From Saitoella complicata NRRL Y-17804 (taxonomy: Eukaryota; Ascomycota; Saitoellomycetes; Saitoellales; Saitoellaceae): a stretch of 64,000 nt of DNA. Below the pieces are notes generated by a model. It made no database searches, had not been told where the DNA came from, and worked only from the letters and a program-made list of their open reading frames with translations. The translations under genes and the position numbers were made by a program. Position 1 is the stretch's first letter, and each line of letters opens with the position of its first letter. Location of the stretch: the NCBI RefSeq assembly GCF_001661265.1, contig NW_017566999.1, positions 434,001-498,000 on the forward strand, read 5' to 3'. Below are positions 1 through 12,730 of this stretch, one piece after another.

Positions 1-1140
1 AAATGGTGCCACTGCGCCGATAGCCACAGCATTTGGTCCTCCCTGAGAACCCAAACGTGTACCAGTGTACGGACGAGGTACTTCTTGTTCGCTCACCGTT
101 CCTTTTAGCCGTGGTCGTCCGCGCTTTTTGTGTGTTGAATCGACGCATGTATCCGCTTTTCCCAGACTCACGCAGCGCTTGCATGGGCGATTGACTATGT
201 AAAAAGTGAAATTAGCATTGTTTCTGAGAAAACAAAACATTCCCAATTGCGTGATGAAGGACTTGTGGGGCATCGAAGCTCAGCTGGTCTATCACGGACG
301 CGCGGATATTCCCACATGCAGCGGGCCTCGTCCCACGCCCCCTCCACACTACGTAAAAAAAGATAAGAACTTACCATCACATGCCAAATGCGCCTTCTTG
401 CAATTCACACAAGCACTAACTACGTGACTCTTGGCTGCAACCATGACTTGCTGTTGTCCGGGAACAGGCAGACTCGCACCCGGTAAGCCACCTCTCTGGC
501 CTGTCATTTGTCTTTGTTGCTGTTGCTGGGATGATTGGGGTATCTGTGGTGGCTGCTGCTGTTGCCGAACGAGTCCTTGTTGATGCTGATGCTGGAAAGA
601 CAAAGCGGGCTGGGGATGTTGTGATGGACGAGGAGGAGCAATATGCGTTAACGGTGCCGTAGGTCGAGGTTCGTTCAAAGAATGCGCACAAGTATGGAAC
701 GGTTGATGCGGATCAGGACCGGAGCCGGCAAATGGCGTACGGGCGGAAGGTACTGGCGCGGACCAGGAGGTTGTTGGAGCAGGTGGAGGAGCTGTGCCAA
801 ACAGCACGGAAGGACTCGTAGACGGCGATAGCGGCTGGGGTATTGGTGGATGGTGTAGCTGTCTCTGTGGTAGGGTCCATTGTCCAGCACGGGTGGTTTG
901 CTGCTCCTGCACCTGGTACTGATGCTGCTCCATCGATCCGAACGGTACTGGCATACCAGTACTTGGCTGTGGAGCACTCCGGAATCCTTCTTGCCCATAT
1001 GCACCATGTTGAACCTGCCCTTGACCAACTGGATCAGTCGCAACCCGTTCCCACACCGGCCGTGAGTCCTTGAACTTCTTTGACGTGGGGCGTTGACGTT
1101 CCTCTTCTGAACTGGTGAAAGGCGGATTATCTTCGCTCAT
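1..1140 (-). CDS. Zn(II)2Cys6 transcription factor, partial (3' end beyond window)
   Basis: This is a sequence-specific nuclear transcription regulator. Exon 1 is 375-1140 and starts at the ATG at 1140. A 180-bp intron (195-374, GTAAGT donor, CATAG acceptor) splits the zinc cluster, and exon 2 runs from 194 off the left edge. Spliced, the six cysteines read C-x2-C-x6-C-x5-C-x2-C-x8-C, with ACVNCKKAHLACD before the intron and RPCKRC after it. A basic stretch, HKKRGRPRLK, follows directly. About 240 residues before the cluster are rich in Gln, Pro and Ser with poly-Q runs, as in an activation domain. The cluster resembles the Ert1/Rds2 type of carbon-source regulators, but the effector part lies outside the window, so the target pathway cannot be given. 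The family call is firm; a subfamily is inference. Confidence 0.85.
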
Positions 1141-4100
1141 GATTGATGATTAGGACTGGGAAAGCCTCGATTTGTAGCTAGATCTAGTTGGTGTAGAGTG
1201 CAGTCGCTGGTAGCAGTTGGTGAGCTGAAACTGAAGCTGAATGCTGAACCGTAACCGCAACTCGTGAATGGGCCGGGTGAATGCTGTGTAAATAAGTGTA
1301 GAGAATGTGAATATGAGTTGCAAGTGCCGAATCTGCTTGTCAACATAGTCGTTCGCACCGCGGTTCGAGGTTCAGCAACACGATCTCAATCGCGTCTAAG
1401 TGGAAGTCACAGATACGTTCGCCTTTCGTTCCGGCTGTCGATGAACTTGGGAGTGTATGCCGGTAAAGTATGATATCGGTGCTGCCCAGGTCCTTATGGC
1501 GACAAGTCGTATCGCGAGGCCCAGGACCGAAAACAGAGTATATCTTCACACACCCAATCCCAAGCTCGGAAACCTCGTGCACCTGTCAAACCTTAATCCA
1601 CGCGGTGCTTGGTAAATAACTCCGCAAAGGTTTCAGAGATATAGCAGGTGATATCCTCCGTGATGCTCAAACACTCAACCCCACCGGCGTGGTTGAAACT
1701 TAATGACCGTGATGATGTAATCAGGGTGAAGACCGATGCCGAGGTTGGTTTGACTTCAGGACTCCTGCTGTCGTGCGTATATTGCGACCGAGCGTATGGT
1801 GCGGGAAGCTTATTGTGCTTCGAGTTCGAAGTCGAAGGTCGAATGGAACAGTGCTGCAGTCACCCGAAACAGGCTGTGATCCCTTATACCGCCGAACCGA
1901 GACCTCGGGCGAAAGTGTTGCAGATCAAGAAACGCACTTCCAGATTGAAACTCCAGGAATCCTTGTGACTATTCGCAGGCGAATCGACGAGGGCGTGCCG
2001 TAACCTTAATACAATATCGATAGTGACCGCGGCGGTACAGCAACTGTAGAGGTCAAGCTTGCTGAAACAGGGCAGCTACCAACGTTAAAAGGCAACACAC
2101 AAAACTGCGCACCACACCAAGATGATTTGTAATGTCCGCGTTCACGCGTTGCGTCGCTCAAGTGGGAATACCTATGCTTGCAAGACACGCAAGCTGCACT
2201 TCCGTTCGATCAAAGCTTATAATCGCGAAGGGGTAGAAAACCTTACGTAAGTCGAGATCGGGCTTTCTCCAAGAAACTAAAGTTACCGAGGTTGGGGCTG
2301 ACTTCGAGGGTGCGGGGGCTAAGTAAACCTTCTCAAGCCTCACCGAGGCTGTTGCGGATCGGACGGGTTCCAGCTGATGGCGGCCTTGATGCGGAGGGTT
2401 CGCCGGCTCACAGGTCAAGGGAGGGGGATATAATTTGTACCCATGATATTCCAGAGGTAAGCTTAAGGACGCACATAAACCCCGGGGTTGTTATTTGAAC
2501 GCTAACTAGCGCGGAGCAACTATTACGCTGACAGGTCCGCCCAATTCATAGCACTTTTTGGGTGGGAGATTGAGCAAGCCACGTGCTTTAATTGCTAGCG
2601 GTCGCATATGGCAGCAGTTAAAGGCATTTTAGCCAAGCATAAGCATCTGTCGGACTTTGCAATTGCGGTCCTGGTGCTCCCCCTCTCCCTCTCTTCTGTC
2701 TCGTTTCACTCTCAATCGCGACAGCGGGGGGGATTATGCGCGTAGCTATGGTTCGGAGAGATTTGAGGGCGGGTAAACTTGAAAAGCCAATGCTCAGGTT
2801 CCGTCCATGATGGCCGCAAGAAAATCTCCGATTTCGATGCGGTGAAGGACCGATTTGGCAGAGGTATCCGCTCCGTCCACCCCAATGCCCCCCTTCGAAC
2901 CTTTTGGTGGGGCGCGCACATCAAGCATGGACATGTGCGCAACTCTGGCCCTCCCACGCAGTCACACATGTTTCACCTCGCTGCAACCACCCTGCACGCC
3001 AGACACCAAAACGAAATCCCCAACGATTAAGCCGCACAGTAAATGAAGTTTCATTTGAGATAATCTGAAGCGAACGTGTGAGATCAATTGAGACAGCGGG
3101 AGTTGCGGGGGCAGTTCTCACGGCAAATTGGAGTGCAATCGCTGCCTTTCGACGACGAGATCAGGAGGAAGACAGCCGGGAAGGCCAGGGCAAGGCTCCC
3201 CTTTAGCCCGTCGGGCTCTTCCTAGTGCGGCAGAAGTTGAGTCCGGAAGCGCGCTGGTGAAACCGGATAACTGTAGCGCGAACCCCACGACGCAGCACCG
3301 TAAAATTTGATAAGCCCTATCACAACAAGGACTTGGCCAGAGACCACCACCAACGGCGGGATGGAAGGAAGAGGGCAAAAACATCGATGATCGAATGCTC
3401 AAGCCCCAACGTACGTAACATTCATAATTCATGCATGAGAGTCAAACACCGCGGCCGGATCCAAACGCCGACCGCATATCGTGTGATGACAAATCAAGAA
3501 AGATCGGGGATGACAAAATTGGCCCAGCGGTCGCGATGGAGGATCTGATAAAGGTTCGTCCGAGGATATCAGGATGTGCACGCAAATCGCACAACGGAGA
3601 AACACAAACGCATAGTTTTATTGACGTGGCGCAGGCATGCTTGACAGAAATCTTCTTTCCTAGCTAACGTAAGGTCAAATGTGAGTAGCGTAGTCCGGGG
3701 ATGCGAGAAACGTCTCGCCTTTCGCTCACCCTTTCTCGCGCTCGCGATCACTCGATCACGTTGCTCATCGCTCCCCTGTCGGCTGCTTACAAGCCTTCGC
3801 ATCCCACCCACAATACAAAATAGCAAATTCGGAAAAAAGCTTACAAACGCAAGGAAATCGACCTCCTCGCAGCACGGCGCAATCGAGGCTCAGTGCCGCA
3901 TAACCGAACGCTTAGACTTGCTCAATAATGTCCTCATCCTATTTTTTCCCTTGTGCAAGCCATCATAACCTCGCAACGTGGATACCCGAGAAATCGGGCC
4001 ACATCTAAACACAAAGAAAATTAGCTCCCATTCATTTCGATTGTCCGCGGGACAGGTGTCATGGCCATGGTCCTGGTCAAGGCTTTCCCTTCTGTTGCAT

Positions 4101-4156
4101 TTCACGTTCACGTATGTAAGATACGTACGTAAGCGCAAGCCTCAAACATCGTGAAA
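1141..4156. other. 3-kb intergenic region, no gene seen
   Basis: The longest open frames are about 106 codons, have no recognisable domain and show no splice pattern linking them. I saw no tRNA, repeat array or transposon ends. The left part presumably holds the promoter and 5' leader of the Zn2Cys6 gene, and the right end holds the 3' end of the Lon gene. It is the longest gene-free stretch in the window. Confidence 0.5.
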
Positions 4157-7060
4157 TTACACGTCGATCGCCATGATCGTGCGTAATTGCGTGACCAGAT
4201 GCATATGCTTAACCTGGATAGCCTTGCACACGAGCCAGAAGTGGTCTGACTTGCCCTGACCTTGACCAAGAAGCCGACCACGACCAGGACCATGGCTCTG
4301 AGTGATCTGGATCGGGTGTTGTGGACTTACCTCTCTGAGAACATCCCACATCGTCTTTACGTACACAAACCTAACGTCATTCCTCACGTCCTCAGGGACC
4401 CCATCCTCACCCTCCACATCCTTCCGATTCCAAGCCGGCAAGAGAACCTTCGTAATACCAGCACGATGCGCACCTATAACCTTCTCCTTGACACCGCCAA
4501 TGGGAAGGACAGAACCGCGTAGTGTCATCTCGCCTGTCATCGCTGTGTGAGGGTCGACACGCCTGTGAGAAAGAAGCGAGATGATAGCCAACGTCATCGC
4601 AATTCCAGCACTGGGACCATCCTTCGGAATGGCACCAGCAGGGCAATGAATATGGATGTCCCGCTCTTTGACAGGATTCTCGCCTTCCGCACACAACCCC
4701 AACACAGATGCATTCGACTTGACCCAACTCAACGCAACCTGCGCAGACTCCTTGATCACCTCCTTCAAGTTCCCAGTTAATTGTAACCTTCCAGACCCAG
4801 CCATATCCGTTGCCTCAATCAGCAAGATCCCTCCATTCCCACTGCCTGAATATGCTAACCCAGTGATGACACCAGGCCGGTGCACTCGCTCAGCAATTTC
4901 ATCCACGAACTTCTGCACACCCAGGATCTTCTCCAGGTCTTCGGCTTTCACGACAGGATCATATCCATATCCCCTTCCGCCATCCTTGTCGTGAACCTCA
5001 GCGTATTGCACAGCTTTAGCACGAACCACACTCCCCAGCTCACGCTCCAATCCACGAACACCAGCCTCCCTCGTCCACCCTGTCGCAACCTTTGTCACAA
5101 CATCTTCACCAAGCACGACTTGCTCCGGTCTCAAGCCATTTGCCGCGCACTGCTTCGGTACTAGATACTTCTGTGCGATCTTCAACTTCTCGGGGTAGGT
5201 GTACCCAGGGACTTCAATCGTCTCCATCCTGTCCAACAAGGCAGCCGGAATCGTCTCCAGGGAATTCGCCGTCGCAATGAACAAGACTTTCGATAGATCA
5301 ACAGGCAGCGCGACATAATGATCCGTAAAGGACCAGTTCTGTTCCGGATCCAGGACTTCCAACATAGCAGCAGACGGATCCCCATTATGCGACCTCTGCC
5401 CCAACTTATCGATTTCATCCAGCAAAATCACAGGGTTATTGACCTGCACCTTCCGGAGTGCTTGGACGAGAACACCAGGCAAAGCACCTACGTACGTACG
5501 GCGGTGACCACGGATTTCGGCTTCATCTCGCACACCGCCGAGAGAGATACCTATGCTCTTCTGTCAGCAACGCTTTCGTCAAGTCGAAAAAGAAGAACAT
5601 ACGATGGAACTTCCTCCCAAGCGCACTAGCAACACTCCTCGCCAAACTTGTCTTTCCCACGCCCGGCGGGCCGACAAGCAGCAAGATAGGTGCACGATCC
5701 GCCGTCGTGTGTTTCCTCTCCTCCACCCCCCTCTGCCCAGCCTTCACGTCAGTCACAGATTTCTCCCCTTTCTTCGGAACAGAGATAGCGTCACCTTCCA
5801 TCTTCTCATTCGCGAGCGCACCAGCGATGGCGCTAGTATTTAACGCCTTCAACCTTACCACAGCCAAGAACTCAACTAACCTCTTCTTCACCCTACCCAA
5901 TCCATAATGATCTTCATCCATGATCTTTCGAGCTCGCGCAACCATCTCCTTATCGACCTTATCCTCCGTTCCCTGCGTCCATGGTATGGACAGGAGGGTG
6001 GACAAGTAGGTGTGGATGAGGTTGTGCTCGGCTTGTTGGGGTGGAATTTGTTGGAGGCGCTTCAGTTCTCTCGTGCAGACTTTCTTCACCTCGGGCGGTA
6101 AGGTCCCAGTCTCGATCTTCTTCTTCAAGGCGGCGAGGTCGTCTTCGTCTTCTTCATCGTCTTTCCCACCTTTTGTTCCAGTCTTCTTAGTAGCAGCCAG
6201 TTCATTCCGAATAGCCTCCAACTGCTGCCGCAGATAAAACTCCCTGCTCCTCTTCTGCAAAGAATCCTGAACACTTCCCTTTATGTCCTCCTCAACCTTG
6301 AGCTTCTCAACCCTGCTCTCGAGGATGTCGATCACAGTCTGCAAACGCTCGGTAATCGGCCACGCGTCCAATACCTTCAACTTATCCTTAAACTCAATAT
6401 CCGCCAACATTCCTACAATCAAATCGGCAACAGCCCCCGCATTCGTGGCATTTGTCTTCCCAATAATCTCCTTCAAACGGCGGGTAATCGTGGTTGTGGG
6501 TAGCTTCATCGCGGTCAGGAGCTTATCCGCCGATGTCCTCAGCCGTTCAAGGAGGGCGTGAGCAGCGATATCCGTCGGCTGAATATGTTGCTCGAATATA
6601 TGCTGTACCTTCGCCGTCAAAAATATCTCGTTGGGGGTTGGTTGTGTCGATTGAATGCGGAAGCGGGAGATGCCTGTATGCCGCAAATCGTCAGTCTCCG
6701 TACATTTAAAAAGACTGAAGACCTACCTTCCAATACAGCTGTATAATGCTCGTCATCCGTCCTTTCGAGACGAATAATACGTGCAACACACCCTACTTCA
6801 CACATCTCCACACCACCTTCTTCTCCGGCAGTTATCTTCGTTCCATCGTTTTTCACGGGCACGACACCTACAAGGACCTTGTCCACTTCATCCTCGTCCT
6901 GCATCTTCTCAAACACATAGTCCAACAGTCCAACAGCACGCTCCGGCTCGATACTCTGTGCCGTCGAGAACCGGTGAATGAGACCTGGTAGGACGATAGA
7001 CCGAGGTGAAAGAGCCATGAGAGGCAGGGAATTCGGCAGGTAAAGTTTGCGAGACATCAT
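4157..7060 (-). CDS. Lon protease, peroxisomal (LonP2) type
   Basis: ATP-dependent Ser protease and chaperone of the LonP2 type, expected to degrade damaged matrix proteins. There are three exons: 6727-7060, 5603-6673 and 4157-5550. The introns, 6674-6726 and 5551-5602, both have clean GT-AG ends, and the join restores GRKFHR-ISLGG. The product is 932 residues. The N-domain begins with LPL...VLPGL as in peroxisomal Lons and has no obvious mitochondrial presequence. Walker A is GPPGVGKT and Walker B is ILLDEID. The catalytic dyad is Ser782 (DGPSAG) and Lys825 (GGVKEK). Oddly, the C-terminus ends in IDV with no SKL-type signal. A 33-bp in-frame GTAAGT...CAG segment lies near the end, so the last exon may be mis-modelled. 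It is divergent from the methyltransferase gene, with 430 bp between starts. Confidence 0.9.
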
Positions 7061-7490
7061 AGCTTTCGGTTCAATGCGTATATGCTGGATGAATGCTGCT
7101 TATTGTCGTCGTTGTCGAGATGGTGCAGGTATCCTTGGTTGTGGATGGAGGGAAGTACGTAATCTGGGGTAACTGCGGGGCCGGCCGTTATCGATGCGGC
7201 GGCCCGACCGGTCACATGAAGAAGTGATGGAAATGACTAGAAGGCTGTCGTTTCCCACGGAGCTCTTTCAATTGAACAGCAATTGATCCTAATTGAATCT
7301 CCAGTATCGCCTATAGCTATGGAGTGACTTCGGGTAATCTCCTACGTTATCTGCCGCAGATCGTCACAGCCAACTTCCCCATGCGCGATCCGTCCACGTA
7401 GCACAGGCTACCGCTACAGCAGCCTCGAACATTTCCTCGACCTTCTGGACTTTCTCCAATCACCTCCTCGGTCAATCCCCCATCTCCACA

Positions 7491-8213
7491 ATGGCAGACC
7501 TCGACAAGTACCTCCTCCTCACAAAGTTCTACGCCCAGGATGCCTTTTCCAGCATCGACTGGTCCCAACCCTCCCTCTACATCTCCGTCGCGTCCATCCT
7601 CTTCAACCCGATTTGGTGGAATGTCGTCGCTAGGATGGAGTACCACAACAAGACGTTGACTAAGCTCGCTGGTGGTAATGCGAAGTACGGATGTTACGGT
7701 CTTGCTGTTGCTATCTTCTCTCTTGGGATCATCCGTGATTTCCTGTACGTCTTTCTCCCTTCACCCTACTTACACCGCACACAGTATTGACATGATTGCG
7801 TATGAAGTTATGAGCGTGCCTTGAACGCTCAACCCCTCTACGCCCCCCTCGCCGCCTACCCCTATACCAAACCCCTCGCCGTCGCCCTCTTCCTCACCGG
7901 CAACATCCTCGTCCTCACCTCCATGTACGCCCTCGGCGTAACAGGAACCTACCTCGGCGACTACTTCGGTATCCTCATGGACGCCCGCGTGACTGGTTTC
8001 CCATTCAACGTGACTGACAACCCCATGTACTGGGGATCCGCCATGTCCTTCTTGGGAACTGCGTTGTGGTATGGAAGGCCGGCGGGTGTTGTGTTGAGTG
8101 TGGTTGTTGTTGTTATGTACAAGATTGCGCTGGCGTTCGAGGAGCCTTTCACCGGTGCTATCTACGCCAGGCGTGATGCGGAGCGTAAGAAGGCTGGTGC
8201 GAAGGCCCAGTAA
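7491..8213 (+). CDS. OPI3: Phospholipid methyltransferase, Opi3/PEMT type
   Basis: Integral ER-membrane enzyme that adds the last methyl groups in making phosphatidylcholine from phosphatidylethanolamine, with S-adenosylmethionine as donor. The two exons are 7491-7744 and 7808-8213, giving 219 residues, close to the roughly 200 usual for the family. The intron (7745-7807) runs from GTACGT to GAAG. Choosing that acceptor restores IIRDFLYERALNAQP, which is typical of Opi3. Several hydrophobic spans are visible, and the second half holds the family stretch GILMDARVTGFPFNV followed by NPMYWG. The C-terminus is basic and ends KKAGAKAQ. The start is the first ATG after the divergent promoter shared with Lon. 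The gene symbol is assigned from family resemblance. Confidence 0.92.
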
Positions 8214-9304
8214 GCTTCCTGCCCCTCGGATCCATTGTGGGTGCGTTGCTCTTGCAGAGCACATGGAGGACGGACGTGGCAGCAAGTAGCGGAGTAGCGG
8301 GAGAAAGACGGTCAGCTAGCGGTGTACATACGTTACACGCTGGGACAACATGACAAGGACAGAAACTCAACTTTCTGTCTCTTGTGGATCATCATTTTTG
8401 GGTCATTCACGGGGAGTTCCGGCGTTATTCACCTATTCAACAAAGGGTCCTCTTGCTTTTTTGACACTATACCTAACATTAGAAAAGAAATATATGATAC
8501 ATGCATAGGTAGTTTCCGCTCATTGCAAAGGTTCGGGGATGTCACAGGCAGGTAGACAGCAGGGGTTCAGGGCTATCAGGCGTACTTACTGCTATGTTCA
8601 TCCCTTTTCTGGTCAAACATCAATACATTAGCAATGATCTGCTCAATCTATGGCCTAAGTACTTGGTAGCGAAGGAACCTGGAGTTACCGTCGAGGATCC
8701 ACCCATCCATGATCTCCTTTTTGCTGGGTTGCCTGAACCATTCATTACTGTGCATACTTCTTGTCTCAGAGGTGCTAAAGGAGGGTAGTCTGGTAAGCTA
8801 TGCCTGCATGCCACCAACGATTGGTAGCAGCTCCTCTTCGATGAATTCAACGAACCAGTCAGCATTGAAGGATCCCTGAAAGATGCGCAGCGCCTTCCAC
8901 CTTCAGTAGTCAATGCCGTGATCGTGACTAAAAGCAACACATTTTATCACGAGTCAGACAACACATTCCATGATGAACGAGAACGATAGGATTTCGGGAA
9001 CAGCACAAGTAACGAAGCTTCATGTGAAAGTACAGTCAATGGCAGGCTCCGTGAGAACGCCATGGCCAAGCAACTCTAAGGAACGAGCCGGCCGCGGCTT
9101 ATGGATGAAGTTGTGGAGACACCATTTCCGAAAACTCGGTGAATTAAAGAAAAAGAAAAACCAGAGAAAGAGAGACATGTCCGCAAACCCTTCATTCAAC
9201 CTGGTATCCATGAAACACACGCCCTATCTTGCTCTCAACACACCTCATCCCCATGCACCGTGCCCATCCACTCAAAACAAGGACAGCCCATGACCAACTG
9301 ACAT
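8214..9304. other. 1.1-kb intergenic region, convergent 3' ends
   Basis: This lies between the 3' ends of the methyltransferase (+) and the small Ser/Ala-rich surface gene (-). Only short open frames without domains are present. I saw no RNA gene or repeat. Confidence 0.5.
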
Positions 9305-9742
9305 TTAAGCAAGGTATCCAGCAGCAGCCAACACAGCACCGACGGCAACACCAGCAACCTGGTTCACCATAGCTCCACTCGAGCTAGTCGCAGCCGCGCT
9401 CGAGCTCGAATGCGAAGTGGCACTAGCAGCGTGCGAAGAAGCGGAAGCCGCGACAGACGAAGCACTGCTGGCAACGGAAGAGGCAGAAGAACCGACGCTG
9501 GAGACAGAGGATGCACTGGAAGTAGAGGCGGCGGACGACGCAGAGGAAGCAGCGGAAGAAGCCGAGGAGGCGGCAGAAGAGGCCGAGGAGAGTGCGGAGG
9601 AGACAGAGGAGGTGACAGACTGTGAGAATCATTAGGATCTTGGTTCAAGAGAGAATGACGGGGAAAAATAAAAACGTACGGACTGAGCCTGAACACCGGC
9701 GAAGAGGGCAGCGGCAGCAACGAAGATGGTGGTGAACTTCAT
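9305..9742 (-). CDS. Small Ser/Ala-rich GPI-anchored-type cell surface protein
   Basis: Predicted secreted wall or plasma-membrane protein of 125 residues. Exon 1 (9680-9742) encodes almost only the signal peptide (MKFTTIFVAAAALFAGVQAQ). The intron is 9620-9679, and exon 2 is 9305-9619. The mature part is a low-complexity run of Ser, Ala, Val and Thr, with SSA/SSV units repeated about every four residues and almost no charge, as in heavily O-glycosylated stalks. The C-terminus has a small-residue patch followed by a hydrophobic tail ending AVLAAAGYLA, as in GPI-anchor signals. A TATAAAA box lies about 130 bp upstream of the ATG. This kind of protein is common in fungal walls, but I cannot name an orthologue. 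The other two frames across exon 2 are also open for long stretches, but only this one has a signal peptide and a GPI-type end. Confidence 0.8.
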
Positions 9743-9868
9743 TATGATTGATCTGATCTGGTGTCGAGACGAGAAACCTTTTAAGAGACTGGTATTGGTG
9801 TCTGGTGTTGTAAAAAGAGCAGTTATACCACTTGATCGATATGGTACCCAGGGTGGACGACCGATGGG

Positions 9869-9875
9869 TTTTATA
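9869..9875 (-). promoter_or_regulatory. TATA box of the Ser/Ala-rich surface protein gene
   Basis: TATAAAA on the minus strand, about 127 bp upstream of the ATG at 9742. It is a consensus match at a fitting distance for a strong inducible fungal promoter. Confidence 0.65.
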
Positions 9876-10681
9876 CTTGACGAGCGGGCTACCACTGCCA
9901 TGCACAGCGGGGGTGGGGAAGGGAAGGGAAGCAGCGTGGCTACCGTGGCTCCACAAGCCCAGGATGGCTAAGTAAGGCTTGGCAGGAGTTACAGGGGCTA
10001 CTAAGACTGGCGGGCCGTTTGTGTAGCGCGATGAGCTCACGTAATTGCAAAACAAGGTTTAAGGGAAGGTGCGGTCCCGTGCTGCATGTCGTGGTGGCCC
10101 ACCTTGGCGAATCATGTAACCCAAAGCTTTAGCTATCGAGTAGAGCGATATAAATACCGCAACTCAATAACCTGCTTCCGCCTACCGAACCCATCGAAGG
10201 CCCGGTCGTACGGGGCGACGATGTGCATGGTTACCCTCTGAGCACGTTTGGGTCGACCTGACGTTGGGGGGAGGCGCTCCAGTCCACCTAGCGTGCGGGG
10301 AAGGACAACCTTAAATCAGGGATCGCATCATGCGGTAGAACTATGTTACCATTCCAATTATTCGCCACCTCTTTAATTGAATAGCTATACGATGCTAGAA
10401 TTTTCGCCACTCCTTTCCTTGCGATCGTGTGCATACCTTATCTGTAGAATATGATGGGTATGGCAATGACCGTTTGGGTAAACCATAGTGGATTCCGCTG
10501 TCATGGCATCGCCTTCCGAAACAGGCATTGTCGCCGTCATTGCCAAGCCAAGCGCGCTGCTTCTCGTTTTTTCGTCGTTAACCAATATGCAAGTTTTCCT
10601 CAACCTTCTCATGCAATGGCAATTCTCGGCTCTAATTGATACTCTTCGTCCGGGTAAATCTCCCAGAGTCTTTCCTCAGCC
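9876..10681. other. Promoter/intergenic region with an orphan TATA-like site
   Basis: This lies upstream of the surface protein gene and downstream of the Yrb30-like gene; both are on the minus strand. TATAAATA occurs on the plus strand at 10149-10156, but no open frame follows it in the next 500 bp. Nothing else was recognised. Confidence 0.4.
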
Positions 10682-12629
10682 TCATTCACCCGCCGGTAGA
10701 TCATTCTTCCTATTCCTATCAGAGGCACTCGGCGCGCTCCCGGCCCGGGCTGTCATTGACCTTCTCCCGGCCCTAGAATCCTTTCCCAGTCTTCCCGCCG
10801 AATTCAAAGTACCTTCAGCTACAAGGTCCGCACCACGTGAAACAGGTGTCGCCAAGATATCTCGACCTTGTATATCTTGGGTCCGACGTGCTCGGGCCAA
10901 GCGCTCCTGTAACGGTGTATCCAACCTCTCCATCCCACTACCCCTCCTCCTTTCTCCCTGTCCACTCCCCTGCCTCCGGCTTCCACTCCCAAAACTCCCG
11001 ACGGTAACAGGTGTAGCAAAAACATCCCCTGCACCACCCCTCGGATCTCCCATAGCCACACCCTCACGTTCCCTCCGTGACGCTGCACCGCCATTATCGT
11101 CGCGCAGGAAGAGTGAGATACGTTCGTCCGTGATGTTGAGCATGGATTCTTGTTCACTTGTTTGGAGGGCTGAGAGGCGGAGGATGTATTCAAGGAGTGA
11201 GAGGGTTGCGAGGGAGGAATTGGAATCCGAGTTAGGACGGGGAGGAGGGAGGTTGGCGGGAGGAAGGGAGCGCGGTGGTGGGGTGCCGATGTTGAGTTGG
11301 TTGACGGCTGTTGAGAGCGTGTCTTCAGCGTTCAGACCCGGAGAATGTCCGCTGTCCTCTTTCGGTGACGGAGTCTCGTCCTCTCCAATGTCACTCTGTA
11401 GATCGTCGAAGTCGGACTCATAGTCATCATCCCCGTTCTCATTGAACAACTCCAGAGCCAGCCATTCGATATTTTCATCAGCCCTCTCTTGCTCTTCCTC
11501 TTCACCTTCTTCCTCGATGTCAGACTCCAATTCGTCATCTGGCATCGTCCCAGACCTCATCTGTTCCATCAACTTTCTCGGCGGCGGAAGTGAGTGATTC
11601 AGTTTCAACACCAACACCGGAGTTCGTGCTTCCTCGATGTTCAGTAACCTTCCGCTCGCAGAGAAGAACAACCGTGCAAGCAGATGTACCGGAATAGCCC
11701 GTGCCCTTCCTGGAATGAAGCCATCCGACTCTTTAACCGGTTTATCCGCCCCTTCGACCTCCAACTCCTCATGATACCTCCCATCGTTCAGATCCTCCAC
11801 GATGTTGAGTTCATAGTTATACTCATCCGCCCAAATCTCATCCAACGCCTCCGCCTCAATCGGTGCCGGTGTCCGCATAACGGTAACACGACACTTCGCA
11901 TGTTCCTCCTTCCACGTAATATCACTCGCTGACACACTATTCGTATTGGCAAACCGATCACTTCCGGAAAAAATCGTATACAACTTCAACGTGAACCCAG
12001 GTCCGATTTGTGTAGGTTCATCTTCGGCGAGATATCGTGCATCCGCCTTTGTCAAGAAATTGCTGGCCTGGAGAAGGCGGGAGGGACTCACTGTCTCCGG
12101 AAGCGTACTCGAGATATTCGCGCCTGATGTCGTCAAGGCAAGTGAAATGAATGGTACCGCTTCCTCGACCCTCATCAACAATTCCTTCATCCCCTCCAGA
12201 ATCTCCTTCACCTCCTTCTCCCTTCCCTTCCCCTTCGAACCCCCTCCTTCTCGGGCATCAACGACCTCTCCCACCCTAACTCCAAACCTCTGAATATCCC
12301 TCCTCAACCCCGCCGTCAACCGCACCGTACTATCCAATATCGTATTCCCCCTCGCCGCGATGATATCAATCAACTCCAACGCAGGCGTAATGATCCTAAT
12401 CCGCTGTTCGAGTCTCTTCCGCGTGTTTTCGAGTTCGGCACCAGTTTGTTTGGGGATATCGGCGATGTAGCGTTGAACTTGTTTGACGGCGAAGGAGGCT
12501 GTGAGGGTTATGCCGCTGCGGATGGCAAAGGTCGCTGCTTGGGCGCCGACCTGTGAGATGGTTAGCTCGATGCTTTAAGGACAGCTTGATGAAAAATGAC
12601 CAACTCACCCTTGCCAACAGGTCATCCAT
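10682..12629 (-). CDS. Ran-GTP-binding protein, Yrb30 family
   Basis: Likely cytoplasmic Ran-GTP-binding protein acting in nucleocytoplasmic transport (fungal Yrb30 family). Exon 1 is only 21 nt (12609-12629, MDDLLAR). The intron is 12551-12608 (GTGAGT...CACAG), and exon 2 is 10682-12550, giving 629 residues. The N-terminal 100 residues have the family pattern: GAQAATFAIRSGITLTAS, then a Leu/Arg-rich helix, then LELIDIIAARGNTILDS. A second conserved region follows around residues 150-330. The middle holds an acidic stretch (EEEGEEEEQERADE) and the C-terminal 200 residues are Ser/Arg/Gly-rich and probably disordered. It is divergent from the LYR-type gene with only 101 bp between starts. I recognise the family mainly from the N-terminal block. 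Confidence 0.78.
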
Positions 12630-12730
12630 GCTGGGATATCTGCACAGATTTGCAGACTTCTACCGTGCATTAGGTGCAGAATTCTACGACGCACCCGCAA
12701 TTGCAAACATCCTCGACCACCAAGCGCACA

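Noticed and set aside
1141-4156. Small ORFs of 60-106 codons as genes
   Set aside because: None has a domain, signal peptide or splice pattern, and their composition is like random sequence.
4157-7060. Mitochondrial Lon (Pim1)
   Set aside because: There is no presequence, and the N-terminal block and length fit the peroxisomal type.
10488-11423. 311-codon plus-strand ORF
   Set aside because: It is the antisense shadow of the Yrb30-like gene, whose protein has recognisable family blocks.
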